DNA of 64,000 nucleotides from Vibrio diazotrophicus (GCF_038452265.1 NZ_CP151842.1:1240001-1304000); one strand, 5' to 3'; shown: positions 17,307 through 27,163, numbered from the stretch's first letter. Made by a program: numbers and translations. The notes: generated by a model from the sequence alone, not told the origin.

Positions 17307-17518
17307 GTTGCTCTCATCATATTGAAATCTGACAGCATTACTCTATCAAGTGAGCGCAAAACGAACTGAGAGCGAGGTTTTAGAATGCTAAATCAGCGGC
17401 AACTATCGACTCATATTCTGGAAGGACAAACACTTTTACAATCAATTCACTAAGTGCCGCCTTGAGCTCGTTGAACCTTGTCGGTAGACTGCATGAAACA
17501 GGATAGGAACCTACTTAT

Positions 17519-18784
17519 ATGAAAAAACTAAAATTAATTGGTGCAGTTGGTGGCGCAGTCTCGCTGGCGTTATGTTGGCCTTTAGCTGTGGGACAAATTG
17601 GTCAGAATGTGATTAGCGATGGCTTAAAACACGTCAGCAATAACGATATCTCTGCAGAACTGTTCAGTTATGACCGTGGTTACCTGTCTTCGCATGCGCA
17701 AACACGTTTTACTGTTACCAACCCGGTTCTTAAGTTGCAAATGCAGAACGAAGGTTTACCAACCGAAGTTATCGTGGACAGCGATATTCGCCATGGGTTG
17801 GCGAGTATTTCTTCTGTGTCGACGTTCCCTGATTATCCAGAGTCTCCGCTGGTGGTTAACAGTACCACGCAACTGAATGGAAACACCCGTTTCTCTTCCA
17901 CACTAGATAACTGGCATTATCAAAGTGAAGGCCCAGATTCTGTAGCGATTTCTATTCTATCTTCTCAAGTAACGGGCACTGTTACAGCTTTGGGACAAAT
18001 GGATTTCAACGTTACTATCCCGTCTATTGCTTTGAATTTTGAAACTGGCGAGAACATGTTGATTTCTGATTTCTCAGGACAGGGTAATGGTAAACAAGAT
18101 TCAGGATTTTGGATTGGAAAGCAAAACATCACACTCGGAAGTTTAACTGTTGACGATGGTCAGGGTTCGACTCTGTTTTCTGCCGAGAGTACTTCATATC
18201 AGTTTGAGTCTGAGTTCAACACTGAAAAATCGCGTTTTACCAGCAATCATAAGATGAATGTTGGCAAGGTTATGGTTGATGACGGTGAAGTGAACAATGT
18301 TCAACTCGATTTCACTTTGGGTGACGCAGACCGTGAGGCTTTCCTTGCACTGTCAAACATCTATCAAAGTAATCCCTATTTAGAAGCGGAAGACCTTGAA
18401 AAAGCGATGCCACACGTTGATTCGCTATTTTCTCAAGGGTTCTTTGTCAGCATCAAACCTTTTGCTCTTAATCTTGGCGAGGGAGAGTTTTCGTCAAAGA
18501 TTACTCTTAACATTCCTGAAGGCACCAATGACGTACAGAAAGATCCGAGTGTGATTATGTCTGCGTTAACGGGTGATCTTGAAGCGTTTGTATCGAATCA
18601 ACTGGTTGATGATTACCCAACCATTCAACAGGGCGTGGATGAGCTACTTATGATGGAAATGATGACGCAAGACGACAAAGGCTATCAATTAAAAGCAGAT
18701 ATAAAGGAAGGGAATATTGTTTTCTCCAATGGTCATAAGGTTCCTCTTTTTGCTCTGTTTATGTATGGAATGATGGCGCGTTAA
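17519..18784 (+). CDS. DUF945 (YdgA-like) protein
   Basis: The 421-residue protein has one N-terminal hydrophobic segment (LIGAVGGAVSLALCWPLAVG, about residues 6-25) that is probably an uncleaved anchor, placing the rest in the periplasm. The beginning KKLKLIGAVGG and the following GLKHVSNNDISAELFSYDRGYLSS segment are characteristic of the DUF945 family. The remainder is beta-rich. Its function is unknown; E. coli YdgA affects motility and mucus interactions. ATG 17519 follows AGGAAC. The gene is divergent from the kinase and has its own terminator. Confidence 0.82.
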   Translation: MKKLKLIGAVGGAVSLALCWPLAVGQIGQNVISDGLKHVSNNDISAELFSYDRGYLSSHAQTRFTVTNPVLKLQMQNEGLPTEVIVDSDIRHGLASISSVSTFPDYPESPLVVNSTTQLNGNTRFSSTLDNWHYQSEGPDSVAISILSSQVTGTVTALGQMDFNVTIPSIALNFETGENMLISDFSGQGNGKQDSGFWIGKQNITLGSLTVDDGQGSTLFSAESTSYQFESEFNTEKSRFTSNHKMNVGKVMVDDGEVNNVQLDFTLGDADREAFLALSNIYQSNPYLEAEDLEKAMPHVDSLFSQGFFVSIKPFALNLGEGEFSSKITLNIPEGTNDVQKDPSVIMSALTGDLEAFVSNQLVDDYPTIQQGVDELLMMEMMTQDDKGYQLKADIKEGNIVFSNGHKVPLFALFMYGMMAR

Positions 18785-18829
18785 TTCGCTAAGGCAATCT
18801 AAACTCTTTGAAATTTAGATTAGTTGAAG

Positions 18830-18862
18830 AAAAGAGGTCGAAAGACCTCTTTTCTTGCTTTT
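18830..18862 (+). terminator. Terminator after DUF945 gene
   Basis: Perfect 10-base stem AAAAGAGGTC / GACCTCTTTT closed by a GAAA tetraloop, then CTTGCTTTTT. Confidence 0.85.
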
Positions 18863-18922
18863 TATCCGATGAAAAAAGTGGTATTAATCACACTCATCAT
18901 CGATAGCAGGAGCAAGGAACAC

Positions 18923-20017
18923 ATGGAGCCGAAAACGGACACTGTTTATAACTTTAGTGCTGGTCCAGCAGCGTTACCAAAAGCCGTGATGGAAAAAGCA
19001 CAGGCTGAGTTTGTTAATTGGAACGGCATGGGCGTTTCGGTTATGGAAATTAGCCACCGCAGCAAACCTTTCATTAAGGTGGCAGAAGAAGCAGAGCAGG
19101 ATTTGCGCGATCTTCTAAATATCCCAGATAACTATAAAGTACTATTTTGCCAAGGTGGCGCACGTGCACAATTTGCAGCTGTGCCTCTGAACCTGATGGG
19201 TAACGCGAAGAAAGCAACCTATATTGATGGTGGATACTGGGCAGAAAGCGCAGTTAAAGAAGCAAAAAAATATTGCGAAACAGATGTTTTTGACGCGAAA
19301 GTAGAAAAAGACGGCAAAATTGCTATTTTGCCAGCAAGCGAGTGGAAGATTGATCCAGAAGCGGCATATGTTCACTTCTGTCCAAACGAAACCATCGACG
19401 GTATTGAGATTAATGATTTACCAGTAACGGATAAACCAATCGTTGCTGACATGTCTTCAACGATTCTTTCTCGTGAAATTGATGTTTCGAAATACGGTGT
19501 TATCTACGCGGGTGCGCAGAAAAACATTGGCCCTGCGGGCATTTGTATCGCGATTGTACGTGATGATTTGCTAGAGCTAGCAAGTGACCTTGTTCCTGGC
19601 ATCCTGAACTACAAGCTGTTGGCAGAACAAGGTTCAATGTTCAACACACCACCTACTTACGCTTGGTATTTGTCAGGCTTGGTATTCAAGTGGTTAAAAG
19701 AGCAGGGTGGCGTGAAAGCGATTGAGAAAATCAACCGTGAAAAAGCGGCACTGCTTTATGACTATGTTGATTCATCTGATTTCTACCGTAATGGTGTTCA
19801 CCCAGACAACCGTTCGCTAATGAACGTGCCATTCCAGTTAGCGAAGCCTGAACTAGACGGTACTTTCCTTGAGTTAGCTGAAGCTCGTGGTTTAACTTCA
19901 CTGAAAGGTCACCGTGTTGTTGGTGGTATGCGTGCATCAATCTATAACGCAATGACGCTTGAAGGTGTTCAAGCACTTGTTTCGTTTATGAAAGAGTTTG
20001 AAGAGCAGTACGCGTAA
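18923..20017 (+). CDS. serC: Phosphoserine aminotransferase SerC
   Basis: PLP enzyme that converts 3-phosphohydroxypyruvate and glutamate to O-phosphoserine for serine synthesis; it also acts in pyridoxal phosphate synthesis. The 364 residues match the family (about 360). NFSAGPAALP opens the protein, and the PLP lysine is in GAQKNIGPAG. ATG 18923 has AAGGA six bases upstream. An in-frame TTG-started extension back to 18824 runs through the preceding terminator and is rejected. A strong terminator follows, so it is monocistronic here, unlike the E. coli serC-aroA pair. Confidence 0.96.
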   Translation: MEPKTDTVYNFSAGPAALPKAVMEKAQAEFVNWNGMGVSVMEISHRSKPFIKVAEEAEQDLRDLLNIPDNYKVLFCQGGARAQFAAVPLNLMGNAKKATYIDGGYWAESAVKEAKKYCETDVFDAKVEKDGKIAILPASEWKIDPEAAYVHFCPNETIDGIEINDLPVTDKPIVADMSSTILSREIDVSKYGVIYAGAQKNIGPAGICIAIVRDDLLELASDLVPGILNYKLLAEQGSMFNTPPTYAWYLSGLVFKWLKEQGGVKAIEKINREKAALLYDYVDSSDFYRNGVHPDNRSLMNVPFQLAKPELDGTFLELAEARGLTSLKGHRVVGGMRASIYNAMTLEGVQALVSFMKEFEEQYA

Positions 20018-20059
20018 TTCGCGTTAGTTTCTGCTTATAAAAACCAACAGATAATTGAC

Positions 20060-20093
20060 TAAAAAGCGCAGCCTGAGAGCTGCGCTTTTTTAT
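20060..20093 (+). terminator. Terminator between serC and ygiQ
   Basis: AAAAAGCGCAGC / GCTGCGCTTTTT stem with loop CTGAGA. It is symmetric in A and T tracts, so it probably serves both converging genes. Confidence 0.85.
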
Positions 20094-20113
20094 GCTTTGC
20101 GATTAACTAAGCT

Positions 20114-22474
20114 TTATTGTGTGCGTTGAGAAGGTCGGTTTTGCCCTTTGCCTTTGTTCGCATTTGGTCGAGCACTGCTTTGCGGGCGGCCGTTACCTTG
20201 ACCTTGTGGACGACTGCTGCCTTGTGAACTGCCGTAGGAACCTTTTGCACCTGATTTGTTGTTGCCCGATGCTTTGTTTCCACGTGGATTATCGCCACGA
20301 TTGTTCTCTTTACGGCCATTTTCACCACGACCGCTATCACCACGACTATTGTCACCGCGAAGTGCATCAAATCCCGGTTGTGACTTGGTATGCTTGGTAG
20401 CAAATCGGTTTGAACCGTGACGACCTGACTTACGACGCTGCGCTGGCGTGAGTTTGTCACCATCTTCAGCAGGAACTAAACAGTTTGGTTTATCACCAAT
20501 CAAATGTTTCTTGCCCATGTTGATTAGAGCTTCGCGGATCAGCGGCCAGTTTAGTGGGTCGTGATAGCGAAGAAGGGCTTTGTGCAAACGTCTTTGACGG
20601 TCACCTTTCGGTACAGTGACATCTTCACGTTTTTTGTATTTCACACGTTTTAAAGGGTTCACTTCAGAGTGATACATCGCCGTTGCGTTACACATTGGTG
20701 ATGGATAGAAGTTCTGTACTTGGTCACACTCGTAGTTGTGGCTTTTCAGCCATAGCGCCAAGTTCACCATATCTTCATCTTCTGTACCTGGGTGAGCAGA
20801 GATGAAATAAGGAATTAAGTATTGCTTCTTGCCCGCTTCCGCACTGTATTTATCAAACATTTCTTTGAAACGGTCGAATGTACCCATACCCGGTTTCATC
20901 ATCAGATCAAGCGGGCTCTTTTCTGTATGCTCTGGAGCAATTTTCAGATAGCCACCTACGTGGTGAGTCACAAGCTCTTTGACATATTCAGGTGACTCAA
21001 TGGCGAGGTCGTAGCGAACACCAGACGCGATCATCACTTTCTTAATGCCTTCCACTTTACGCGCTTCACGATATAAATCGATGGTGTGCTTGTGGTCGGT
21101 ATTGAGTTTATGACAGATGCCCGGGAACACACAGGAAGGTCGACGACAGTTGGCTTCCGCTTTAGGATCTGAACAACCTAAACGGTACATGTTTGCTGTT
21201 GGGCCACCTAAATCCGAGATAGTGCCAGTAAAGCCCGGTACTTTATCGCGGATCTCTTTGAGTTCGTTGATGATCGATTCTTTCGAACGGTTCTGAATGA
21301 TTCGCCCTTCGTGTTCGGTAATAGAACAGAAAGAACAGCCACCAAAACATCCACGCATAATGTTGACTGACGTTTTAATCATGTCATACGCAGGGATCTT
21401 ATCTTTACCGTATTTAGGATGCGGTACACGTGCATACGGTAGGTCAAACACATAATCCATCTCTTCAGTAGACAATGGGATTGGTGCCTGGTTAACCCAA
21501 AGCTCACGGTTACCGTGGCTTTGAATCAGAGCACGGCCGGAATACGGGTTGGTTTCTAAATGCAGTACACGGCTTGCATGAGCATAAAGAATACGGTCAT
21601 TAATCAGTTTCTCGTAAGAAGGCAAACGCACAGCTGTGGTTTTTGAATCATGACGGGAAGGGCGAACGGTAATCGGTTTCGCTTCTTCTTCCTCTTTCTT
21701 AGTTTCACACTGTGTTTCAACTTCGTACGGGTTGGTCGGTACAAATGGCGTACTTGGTTTATCAATTCTTGATGAATCAATAACCTTGAAACCTTCAGGT
21801 ACTGCCGCTAGGTTCACTGCTGTGCCGCGTACGTTAGTCAGATCGCTGATTGATTCCCCGTCAGCTAAGCGGTGTGCCACTTCTACCAGAGCGCGTTCTG
21901 CGTTACCAAATAACAGAATGTCGGCTTTCGCATCAAATAGCACTGAACGGCGAACTTTGTCTGACCAATAGTCATAGTGCGCAACACGACGCAGGCTTGC
22001 TTCAATACCACCCAGTACAATTGGCACATCTTTATAAGCTTCACGACAACGCTGAGAGTAAACCAGTGTTGCACGATCAGGACGCTTACCGCCTTCATTG
22101 TTCGGAGTGTAGGCATCATCATGACGCAATTTTCTGTCTGACGTGTAACGGTTGATCATCGAGTCCATGTTGCCTGCTGTAACGCCGAAGAATAAGTTCG
22201 GTTTACCCAGCGCCATAAACGCGTCTTTATTTTGCCATTCTGGTTGCGCAATGATGCCGACGCGGAAACCTTGTGCTTCCAACAGACGACCAATGATAGC
22301 CATACCAAAACTTGGGTGATCAACATAAGCGTCACCGGTCACAATGATAATGTCGCAGCTATCCCATCCAAGCGCATCCATCTCTTTACGGCTGGTAGGT
22401 AAAAAGCGTGCGGTACCGAAGCATTCTGCCCAGTACTTTTTGTGTTGATGGATAGGAGTGATATCGCTGTACAT
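20114..22474 (-). CDS. ygiQ: YgiQ-family radical SAM protein
   Basis: Radical SAM protein of 786 residues and unknown reaction. The N-terminal part (with GWDSCDIIIVTGDAYVDHPSFG) is the conserved YgiQ domain; the iron-sulfur site is CFGGCSFC (CX3CX2C), here inside MRGCFGGCSFCS. A further cysteine-rich segment (NCRRPSCVFPGIC) follows. The last 85 or so residues are a low-complexity tail rich in Arg, Gly, Asn, Ser and Gln with repeated RGD/RGN-like units, probably disordered and possibly nucleic-acid binding. I chose ATG 22474, which has AAGG suitably spaced; an open 10-codon extension to 22504 is less likely. Confidence 0.9.
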   Translation of the reverse strand: MYSDITPIHQHKKYWAECFGTARFLPTSRKEMDALGWDSCDIIIVTGDAYVDHPSFGMAIIGRLLEAQGFRVGIIAQPEWQNKDAFMALGKPNLFFGVTAGNMDSMINRYTSDRKLRHDDAYTPNNEGGKRPDRATLVYSQRCREAYKDVPIVLGGIEASLRRVAHYDYWSDKVRRSVLFDAKADILLFGNAERALVEVAHRLADGESISDLTNVRGTAVNLAAVPEGFKVIDSSRIDKPSTPFVPTNPYEVETQCETKKEEEEAKPITVRPSRHDSKTTAVRLPSYEKLINDRILYAHASRVLHLETNPYSGRALIQSHGNRELWVNQAPIPLSTEEMDYVFDLPYARVPHPKYGKDKIPAYDMIKTSVNIMRGCFGGCSFCSITEHEGRIIQNRSKESIINELKEIRDKVPGFTGTISDLGGPTANMYRLGCSDPKAEANCRRPSCVFPGICHKLNTDHKHTIDLYREARKVEGIKKVMIASGVRYDLAIESPEYVKELVTHHVGGYLKIAPEHTEKSPLDLMMKPGMGTFDRFKEMFDKYSAEAGKKQYLIPYFISAHPGTEDEDMVNLALWLKSHNYECDQVQNFYPSPMCNATAMYHSEVNPLKRVKYKKREDVTVPKGDRQRRLHKALLRYHDPLNWPLIREALINMGKKHLIGDKPNCLVPAEDGDKLTPAQRRKSGRHGSNRFATKHTKSQPGFDALRGDNSRGDSGRGENGRKENNRGDNPRGNKASGNNKSGAKGSYGSSQGSSRPQGQGNGRPQSSARPNANKGKGQNRPSQRTQ

Positions 22475-22646
22475 ATTTTGACCTTGTATTTGAGAGGTGC
22501 GCATTATAGCGGCTTGAAGATGGAGTATCTAGCGGAACATCACCTCATCTTTGTTGGGGATTTTGTTAAGTCTACAGAGATAGGAAAGAGAACTGCGCTT
22601 TGCTATTATCGCCCTCTATTAAAACTTGGCTCACTTATTTGAAATT

Positions 22647-23330
22647 ATGGTTTATTCACTACTTTCTGTTTTCGCTCCTATGCTTTTGGGCGCTCAAATT
22701 ATTCTGACGATGATTTTGGTCAAAGGTGATATTTGTCCGGGTCAACGTGGGCGCATACATAAGATATTGCCTTCAATAGGTGTGCTTTGGTTGGCCGTCG
22801 CTTCGATTAAGATTGAAGCATTTTTGGTGGTATTTGCCATTTTTTACTTCTATTCCCGAGTGCAGACGACCAAAACTCGTGATGAAGGACCTATATGGGT
22901 TCTTTATCTGGCCAACGGTTTATCACTGGCATATGTCGGTGTATTGATTAGTGAAGCGGCAAGCTGGAGTGCTTCTTTATCACTGTTCATGATGATATTT
23001 CTGCTTGGCTCGGTATTCGCGAACATGCTTTTGTCCATTGCTCGTAGCAGGCTAGATGCGTTTCATCGTATTCTGCCTGTGGTAGGAATTTTGTCTGCAA
23101 TGGCTACAACGTTGTGCATTGTTCCATTTGCTTACTCACTTGAAAGCGAACAGTTAGCCGAGTTAACCATGCCATTGATCATCAGTTTCAGTTTACTGAT
23201 TGTCGGTATCGTTTTTTGGAGCTGGCATATTATTACGGCCAAGAAGCCGGAGAAAGGTCAGTTAGCGGTAGCATTCTTGCTGGTGTTGCTGGCGAGCACA
23301 GGTTTTCACAGTCTCTATCTGATTCAATAA
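22647..23330 (+). CDS. Multi-pass membrane protein of unknown function
   Basis: The family is not recognised. From ATG 22647 the protein has 227 residues and about seven or eight hydrophobic helices, with short polar loops such as KGDICPGQRGRIHK and RSRLDAFHR. No catalytic motif is seen. The start lacks a strong Shine-Dalgarno, and an in-frame TTG at 22626 is possible. It is divergent from ygiQ with about 170 bases between the two starts and precedes the DUF4250 gene by 91 bases. Confidence 0.7.
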   Translation: MVYSLLSVFAPMLLGAQIILTMILVKGDICPGQRGRIHKILPSIGVLWLAVASIKIEAFLVVFAIFYFYSRVQTTKTRDEGPIWVLYLANGLSLAYVGVLISEAASWSASLSLFMMIFLLGSVFANMLLSIARSRLDAFHRILPVVGILSAMATTLCIVPFAYSLESEQLAELTMPLIISFSLLIVGIVFWSWHIITAKKPEKGQLAVAFLLVLLASTGFHSLYLIQ

Positions 23331-23421
23331 TCAGAATTTAGCTCCCTAGAGCAAAATCACTTTTTTTGTGTGAAATCCCGACTAGGCTTAATAGGTGGGT
23401 TTTGTTCAAAGGAGTGCCGAT

Positions 23422-23622
23422 ATGGATCTGAGCAATGTTAATAAGCTGGATAGTATTATTCTTTTAGGCATAGTGAATGAGAAGCTACGCTTGGAGTGTG
23501 ACAGCTTAGATGAGCTGGTTTCCACTTATGAAATGGATGTTGAAAGCGTGGTTGGTAAATTGAGTCATCTTGGCTTTCGCTATGATCCATTAACCAACCA
23601 GTTCAAATCATCAGGTCGTTAA
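23422..23622 (+). CDS. DUF4250 protein
   Basis: Small protein of 66 residues beginning MDLSNVNKLD. The sequence ILLGIVNEKLRLECDSLDEL followed by KLSHLGFRYD and NQF is the DUF4250 pattern; its function is unknown. The start at 23422 has AAAGGAG with good spacing. The sequence resembles a small helical winged or HTH-like domain, but I cannot assign DNA binding. It converges with metR. Confidence 0.82.
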   Translation: MDLSNVNKLDSIILLGIVNEKLRLECDSLDELVSTYEMDVESVVGKLSHLGFRYDPLTNQFKSSGR

Positions 23623-23636
23623 GTTTAATCGCATTT

Positions 23637-24548
23637 TTAAGCCATCTTGATTCCGTCAAGGTGGCTTTTACATTGCTGTTTTGCCGTTGCAAAGAATGTT
23701 TGTAAGTAGCGTTTGTCTTTATCGCTATTACGCACCGCCGCAAACAGTCGACGCCATAAGCCATTGCCCAATGGTTTACTGGTGATCAATCCCTGACGCG
23801 AAAACTCGCTGATGGCCCAATTAGGTAGAGCAGCAACGCCTAAGCCTGCCGACACCATCTGTACCAACATCAATGTATTATCTGCTTGTTTCCATTTTGC
23901 TGGCTCTACACCTGCGGGGTGTAAGAAGTGTTTCACTACATCTAAACGCTGCTTCTGCACTGGGTAGCTCAACAGTGTTTGTTCTGCCAAATCTTCTGGT
24001 GCAATAGACTCTTTGATGGCGAGAGGATGGTTAGTGGCAGTGATTAAGCGCATTTCAAAATCAAACAGAGGTTCGTAGTGCACTTCTGAGCGCGGAAGAA
24101 TGTCGGAAGTAATCACTAAGTCCAGTTCGCCAGCAAGCAGTGCCGGCAGAGGTTCAAAACCGAAGCCAGATGAAAAGTCTAATGCGACGCTTGGCCAAGC
24201 CACTTGATACTCTCTTAACGCGGGCATAAGCCATTGGAAACAGGAATGGCACTCAATCGCCATATGCAGCCTGCCGTTCACGTCTTCTTTTAAGCTCGCC
24301 AGTTCATTTTCTCCTTTGGCGATTCTCGGCAAAATGTCATCGGCAAGCTTAAGCAGTATTTCACCCTCGGAAGTAAACTTTACCGGTCTTGTTTTTCGTA
24401 AGAAAAGTTGGCTACCAAGTCTCGCTTCAAGGTCTTTAATCTGATGAGAAAGGGCTGATTGAGTCAAATGGAGTGAAGTCGCTGTTGACGTCAATGATCC
24501 TGTGTCTCTCAGCGAAGCAATCGTTCTTAAATGTTTTAGCTCTATCAT
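23637..24548 (-). CDS. metR: LysR-type regulator MetR
   Basis: Homocysteine-responsive activator of methionine synthesis genes. The 303-residue LysR protein has an N-terminal winged HTH (about 1-60, SLTSTATSLHLTQSALSHQI) and a C-terminal periplasmic-binding-like effector domain. Its divergent position to metE, sharing a 256-base regulatory region, is the classical metR-metE arrangement and supports the name strongly. It is likely repressed by MetJ with methionine and activates metE. Confidence 0.94.
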   Translation of the reverse strand: MIELKHLRTIASLRDTGSLTSTATSLHLTQSALSHQIKDLEARLGSQLFLRKTRPVKFTSEGEILLKLADDILPRIAKGENELASLKEDVNGRLHMAIECHSCFQWLMPALREYQVAWPSVALDFSSGFGFEPLPALLAGELDLVITSDILPRSEVHYEPLFDFEMRLITATNHPLAIKESIAPEDLAEQTLLSYPVQKQRLDVVKHFLHPAGVEPAKWKQADNTLMLVQMVSAGLGVAALPNWAISEFSRQGLITSKPLGNGLWRRLFAAVRNSDKDKRYLQTFFATAKQQCKSHLDGIKMA

Positions 24549-24617
24549 GAGATTTCCTCATCATTCCGTAAGCATCATGAATTTAAAAACTAACTTACGC
24601 CCTTTTTTTGGAGCTGT

Positions 24618-24633
24618 AAACATCTAGACGTCT
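24618..24633. promoter_or_regulatory. MetJ operator (met boxes) in metR-metE region
   Basis: A perfect met box AGACGTCT at 24626-24633 is preceded directly by AAACATCT (6 of 8), giving the two adjacent eight-base boxes that MetJ dimers bind cooperatively. Confidence 0.75.
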
Positions 24634-24649
24634 ATTTCTTGGTTTGGTT

Positions 24650-24663
24650 TGAAGTATTGTTCA
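24650..24663. promoter_or_regulatory. Possible MetR site
   Basis: TGAAGTATTGTTCA has the TGAA/TTCA arms of the MetR consensus, but with six central bases rather than five. It is placed suitably upstream of metE. Confidence 0.4.
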
Positions 24664-24758
24664 TTAAGCAGGTTTGGTGTGTATGAATATTTTTAATAAA
24701 CAAGTTGAATATTAGTTGATTGTTTCATTGAGCGGTTAGCGAGATAGTTTGGCCATCC

Positions 24759-24775
24759 AGACATCTTTAGTGTCT
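24759..24775. promoter_or_regulatory. Second MetJ operator near metE start
   Basis: AGACATCT (7 of 8 to the met box) is followed after one base by TAGTGTCT (4 of 8), 30-46 bases before the metE ATG, a position suited to repressing metE. Confidence 0.55.
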
Positions 24776-24804
24776 AACCTCAGCTTAATAGAAGGAACGA
24801 TCAT

Positions 24805-27114
24805 ATGGCGACAATTACACATATTTTGGGCTATCCACGTATTGGTGAAAAACGCGAACTTAAATTTGCACTAGAGAAATACTGGCGTGGTGATATTACT
24901 CAGCAAGAGCTAAAAGCGGTAGGTAGCGAAATCCGCCACAACAACTGGGCTTTACAAAAAGAAGCGAGTTTAAGCTTTACGACAGCAGGCGATTTTGCAT
25001 GGTATGACCATGTTCTTACAACTACTTTGCTGCTTGGACATGTTCCTGCTCGTCATCATCTATCTCATAACAAAGATAGCTTTCCAGATCTCGATACGCT
25101 TTTCCGCGTTGGGCGTGGTCAGTCGCAAAACTCGTGCGGTTGTAGCGGCAGTGCGGCGTCCGACATGACCAAATGGTTCAATACTAACTATCACTACATC
25201 GTTCCTGAATTCAGTTCTGATGATAAGTTCGAAGTGAGCTGGCCGCAGCTATTTGAAGAAGTCAACGAAGCGGTGAAAACAGGTGCAAACGTAAAACCTG
25301 TGCTTTTGGGGCCTGTGAGTTATCTCTACTTGGGTAAAGAAGTGGAAGATAATTTTGACCGTTTAACTTTGCTTCCACGTTTGCTGACGGCTTATCAAAA
25401 CATTTTGTCTAAGTTGGCTAAACAAGGGGTAGAGTGGGTTCAAATCGACGAGCCAGTACTGTCACTTGAGTTAGAAAGCCAATGGCAAGATGCATTTAAG
25501 CTGGCGTATCAGGTACTGCAAGGCGATGTAAAAGTGCTTCTAACAACGTACTTTGATTCGGTGATTGATACATTGGACAAAATCGTTGCACTGCCTGTAA
25601 ACGGTCTTCACATCGACATTTCAGCCGCGCCACAGCAGTTAGAAAGTGTACTAGAGAAATTGCCACAACAGTGGGTGTTGTCAGTGGGTGCTATCAACGG
25701 CAGGAACGTTTGGCGTGCAGATTTAGGTAACCTGCGTAACAGATTGCAGCCAGTAAAAGATAAGCTGGGTGATCGCCTTTGGATTGCGAGTTCATGCTCA
25801 CTGCTGCACAGCCCGGTGAATTTAGAACTCGAACAAAACCTCTCAGCAGAAGTACGTAGCTGGTTTGCGTTTGCCAAGCAAAAAGTCACCGAAGTCGCGC
25901 TACTTGGACGAGCATTAGATGGCGACCAAGAAGCGATTCTGGCTTGTGATACTTACAGCTTGCCTATCGTTGATAGAAAAACCGCAACGCATGTGAATAA
26001 GCCTCAAGTGCAATCGCGAGTGAACGCTATCACTGCATCATTAGCGCAGCGTAGTGAGCCGTACGAACAGCGTGCAGTGACACAAGCGAAGCAACTGGGT
26101 TTACCATTGTTCCCAACCACGACCATAGGTTCATTCCCGCAAACCAACGAAATTCGCACTCAACGCAGTGCATTCCGAACAGGGGTATTACCAGAAGCCG
26201 AGTATATTTCAGCATTGAAAGGACACATTGCAGATGCAGTGAAGCGTCAGGAGGTGTTGGGGCTGGATGTCTTAGTACATGGCGAAGCGGAACGTAACGA
26301 CATGGTTGAATATTTTGCTGAAAATCTATCAGGCTTCCAAACCACTCAGTTTGGTTGGGTGCAAAGTTACGGCTCTCGCTGTGTTAAGCCAGCGATTGTG
26401 GTTGCCGATATTGAACGTGAAAAACCAATCACTGTTGAATGGTCAAGCTATGCTCAATCACTAACCAATAAGAAGATGAAAGGGATGTTAACGGGGCCTG
26501 TCACAATCTTGTGCTGGACTTTCCCTCGTGAAGATATCAGCCGCAAAGAAATCACACAGCAACTGGCACTGGCATTACGTGACGAAGTCTCTGACTTACA
26601 AGATGCAGGGATTAATATCATTCAGATTGATGAACCGGCGATTCGCGAAGGATTGCCTCTGAAGAAGCGTGACCACAAGGCATACTTAGATTGGGCAGTG
26701 GAAGCATTCAAGATCTCTGCGGCAAGCGCCACACCGCAAACACAGATTCATACACATATGTGCTACAGCGAATTCAATGAAATCATTGACTCAGTGGCAG
26801 CGCTGGATGCAGATGTGATTACTATTGAAACCTCACGCTCGAACATGGAACTTCTGAAAGCCTTTGAAGATTTCAATTATCCGAACGAAATTGGTCCGGG
26901 TGTCTACGATATTCACTCGCCAAACATTCCAACACAGGAATGGATTGAAGGCCTATTGCGTAAAGCTTCTGCCAAGATCCCAGCAGAACGACTATGGGTA
27001 AACCCTGATTGTGGTCTGAAAACTCGTAACTGGAAAGAAGTGGAAGCATCCTTGATCAACATGGTGTTAGCGGCAAAAACCTTGCGCGAAGAAGCACAAA
27101 GTAATGCAGCTTAA
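24805..27114 (+). CDS. metE: Cobalamin-independent methionine synthase MetE
   Basis: Transfers a methyl group from 5-methyltetrahydropteroyl-triglutamate to homocysteine. The 769 residues comprise an N-terminal domain (about 1-390) and a catalytic C-terminal domain (about 430-769). Zinc ligands are visible in HTHMCYSEF and in NPDCGLKTRNW. A short segment with a CxC pair (SCGCSG, about residues 111-116) lies in the loop before MTKWFNTNYHY where E. coli MetE has no cysteines. ATG 24805 follows GAAGGAAC. It is controlled by MetR and MetJ from the divergent region and ends in a strong terminator. Confidence 0.96.
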   Translation: MATITHILGYPRIGEKRELKFALEKYWRGDITQQELKAVGSEIRHNNWALQKEASLSFTTAGDFAWYDHVLTTTLLLGHVPARHHLSHNKDSFPDLDTLFRVGRGQSQNSCGCSGSAASDMTKWFNTNYHYIVPEFSSDDKFEVSWPQLFEEVNEAVKTGANVKPVLLGPVSYLYLGKEVEDNFDRLTLLPRLLTAYQNILSKLAKQGVEWVQIDEPVLSLELESQWQDAFKLAYQVLQGDVKVLLTTYFDSVIDTLDKIVALPVNGLHIDISAAPQQLESVLEKLPQQWVLSVGAINGRNVWRADLGNLRNRLQPVKDKLGDRLWIASSCSLLHSPVNLELEQNLSAEVRSWFAFAKQKVTEVALLGRALDGDQEAILACDTYSLPIVDRKTATHVNKPQVQSRVNAITASLAQRSEPYEQRAVTQAKQLGLPLFPTTTIGSFPQTNEIRTQRSAFRTGVLPEAEYISALKGHIADAVKRQEVLGLDVLVHGEAERNDMVEYFAENLSGFQTTQFGWVQSYGSRCVKPAIVVADIEREKPITVEWSSYAQSLTNKKMKGMLTGPVTILCWTFPREDISRKEITQQLALALRDEVSDLQDAGINIIQIDEPAIREGLPLKKRDHKAYLDWAVEAFKISAASATPQTQIHTHMCYSEFNEIIDSVAALDADVITIETSRSNMELLKAFEDFNYPNEIGPGVYDIHSPNIPTQEWIEGLLRKASAKIPAERLWVNPDCGLKTRNWKEVEASLINMVLAAKTLREEAQSNAA

Positions 27115-27133
27115 TTGCAAGTTGGAATAACAA

Positions 27134-27163
27134 ACAAGGGGCTCATGTGAGCCCCTTGTTTGT
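27134..27163. terminator. Terminator after metE (also facing aspS)
   Basis: Long stem AAACAAGGGGCTC / GAGCCCCTTGTTT between converging metE and aspS. Confidence 0.85.

Noticed and set aside
20119..20400. Cys/His-rich frame and apparent short repeats near the ygiQ 3' end, at first resembling a repeat array
   Set aside because: The repeats encode the RGD/RGN tail of YgiQ; they lack constant spacer length, so this is not a CRISPR or satellite array.
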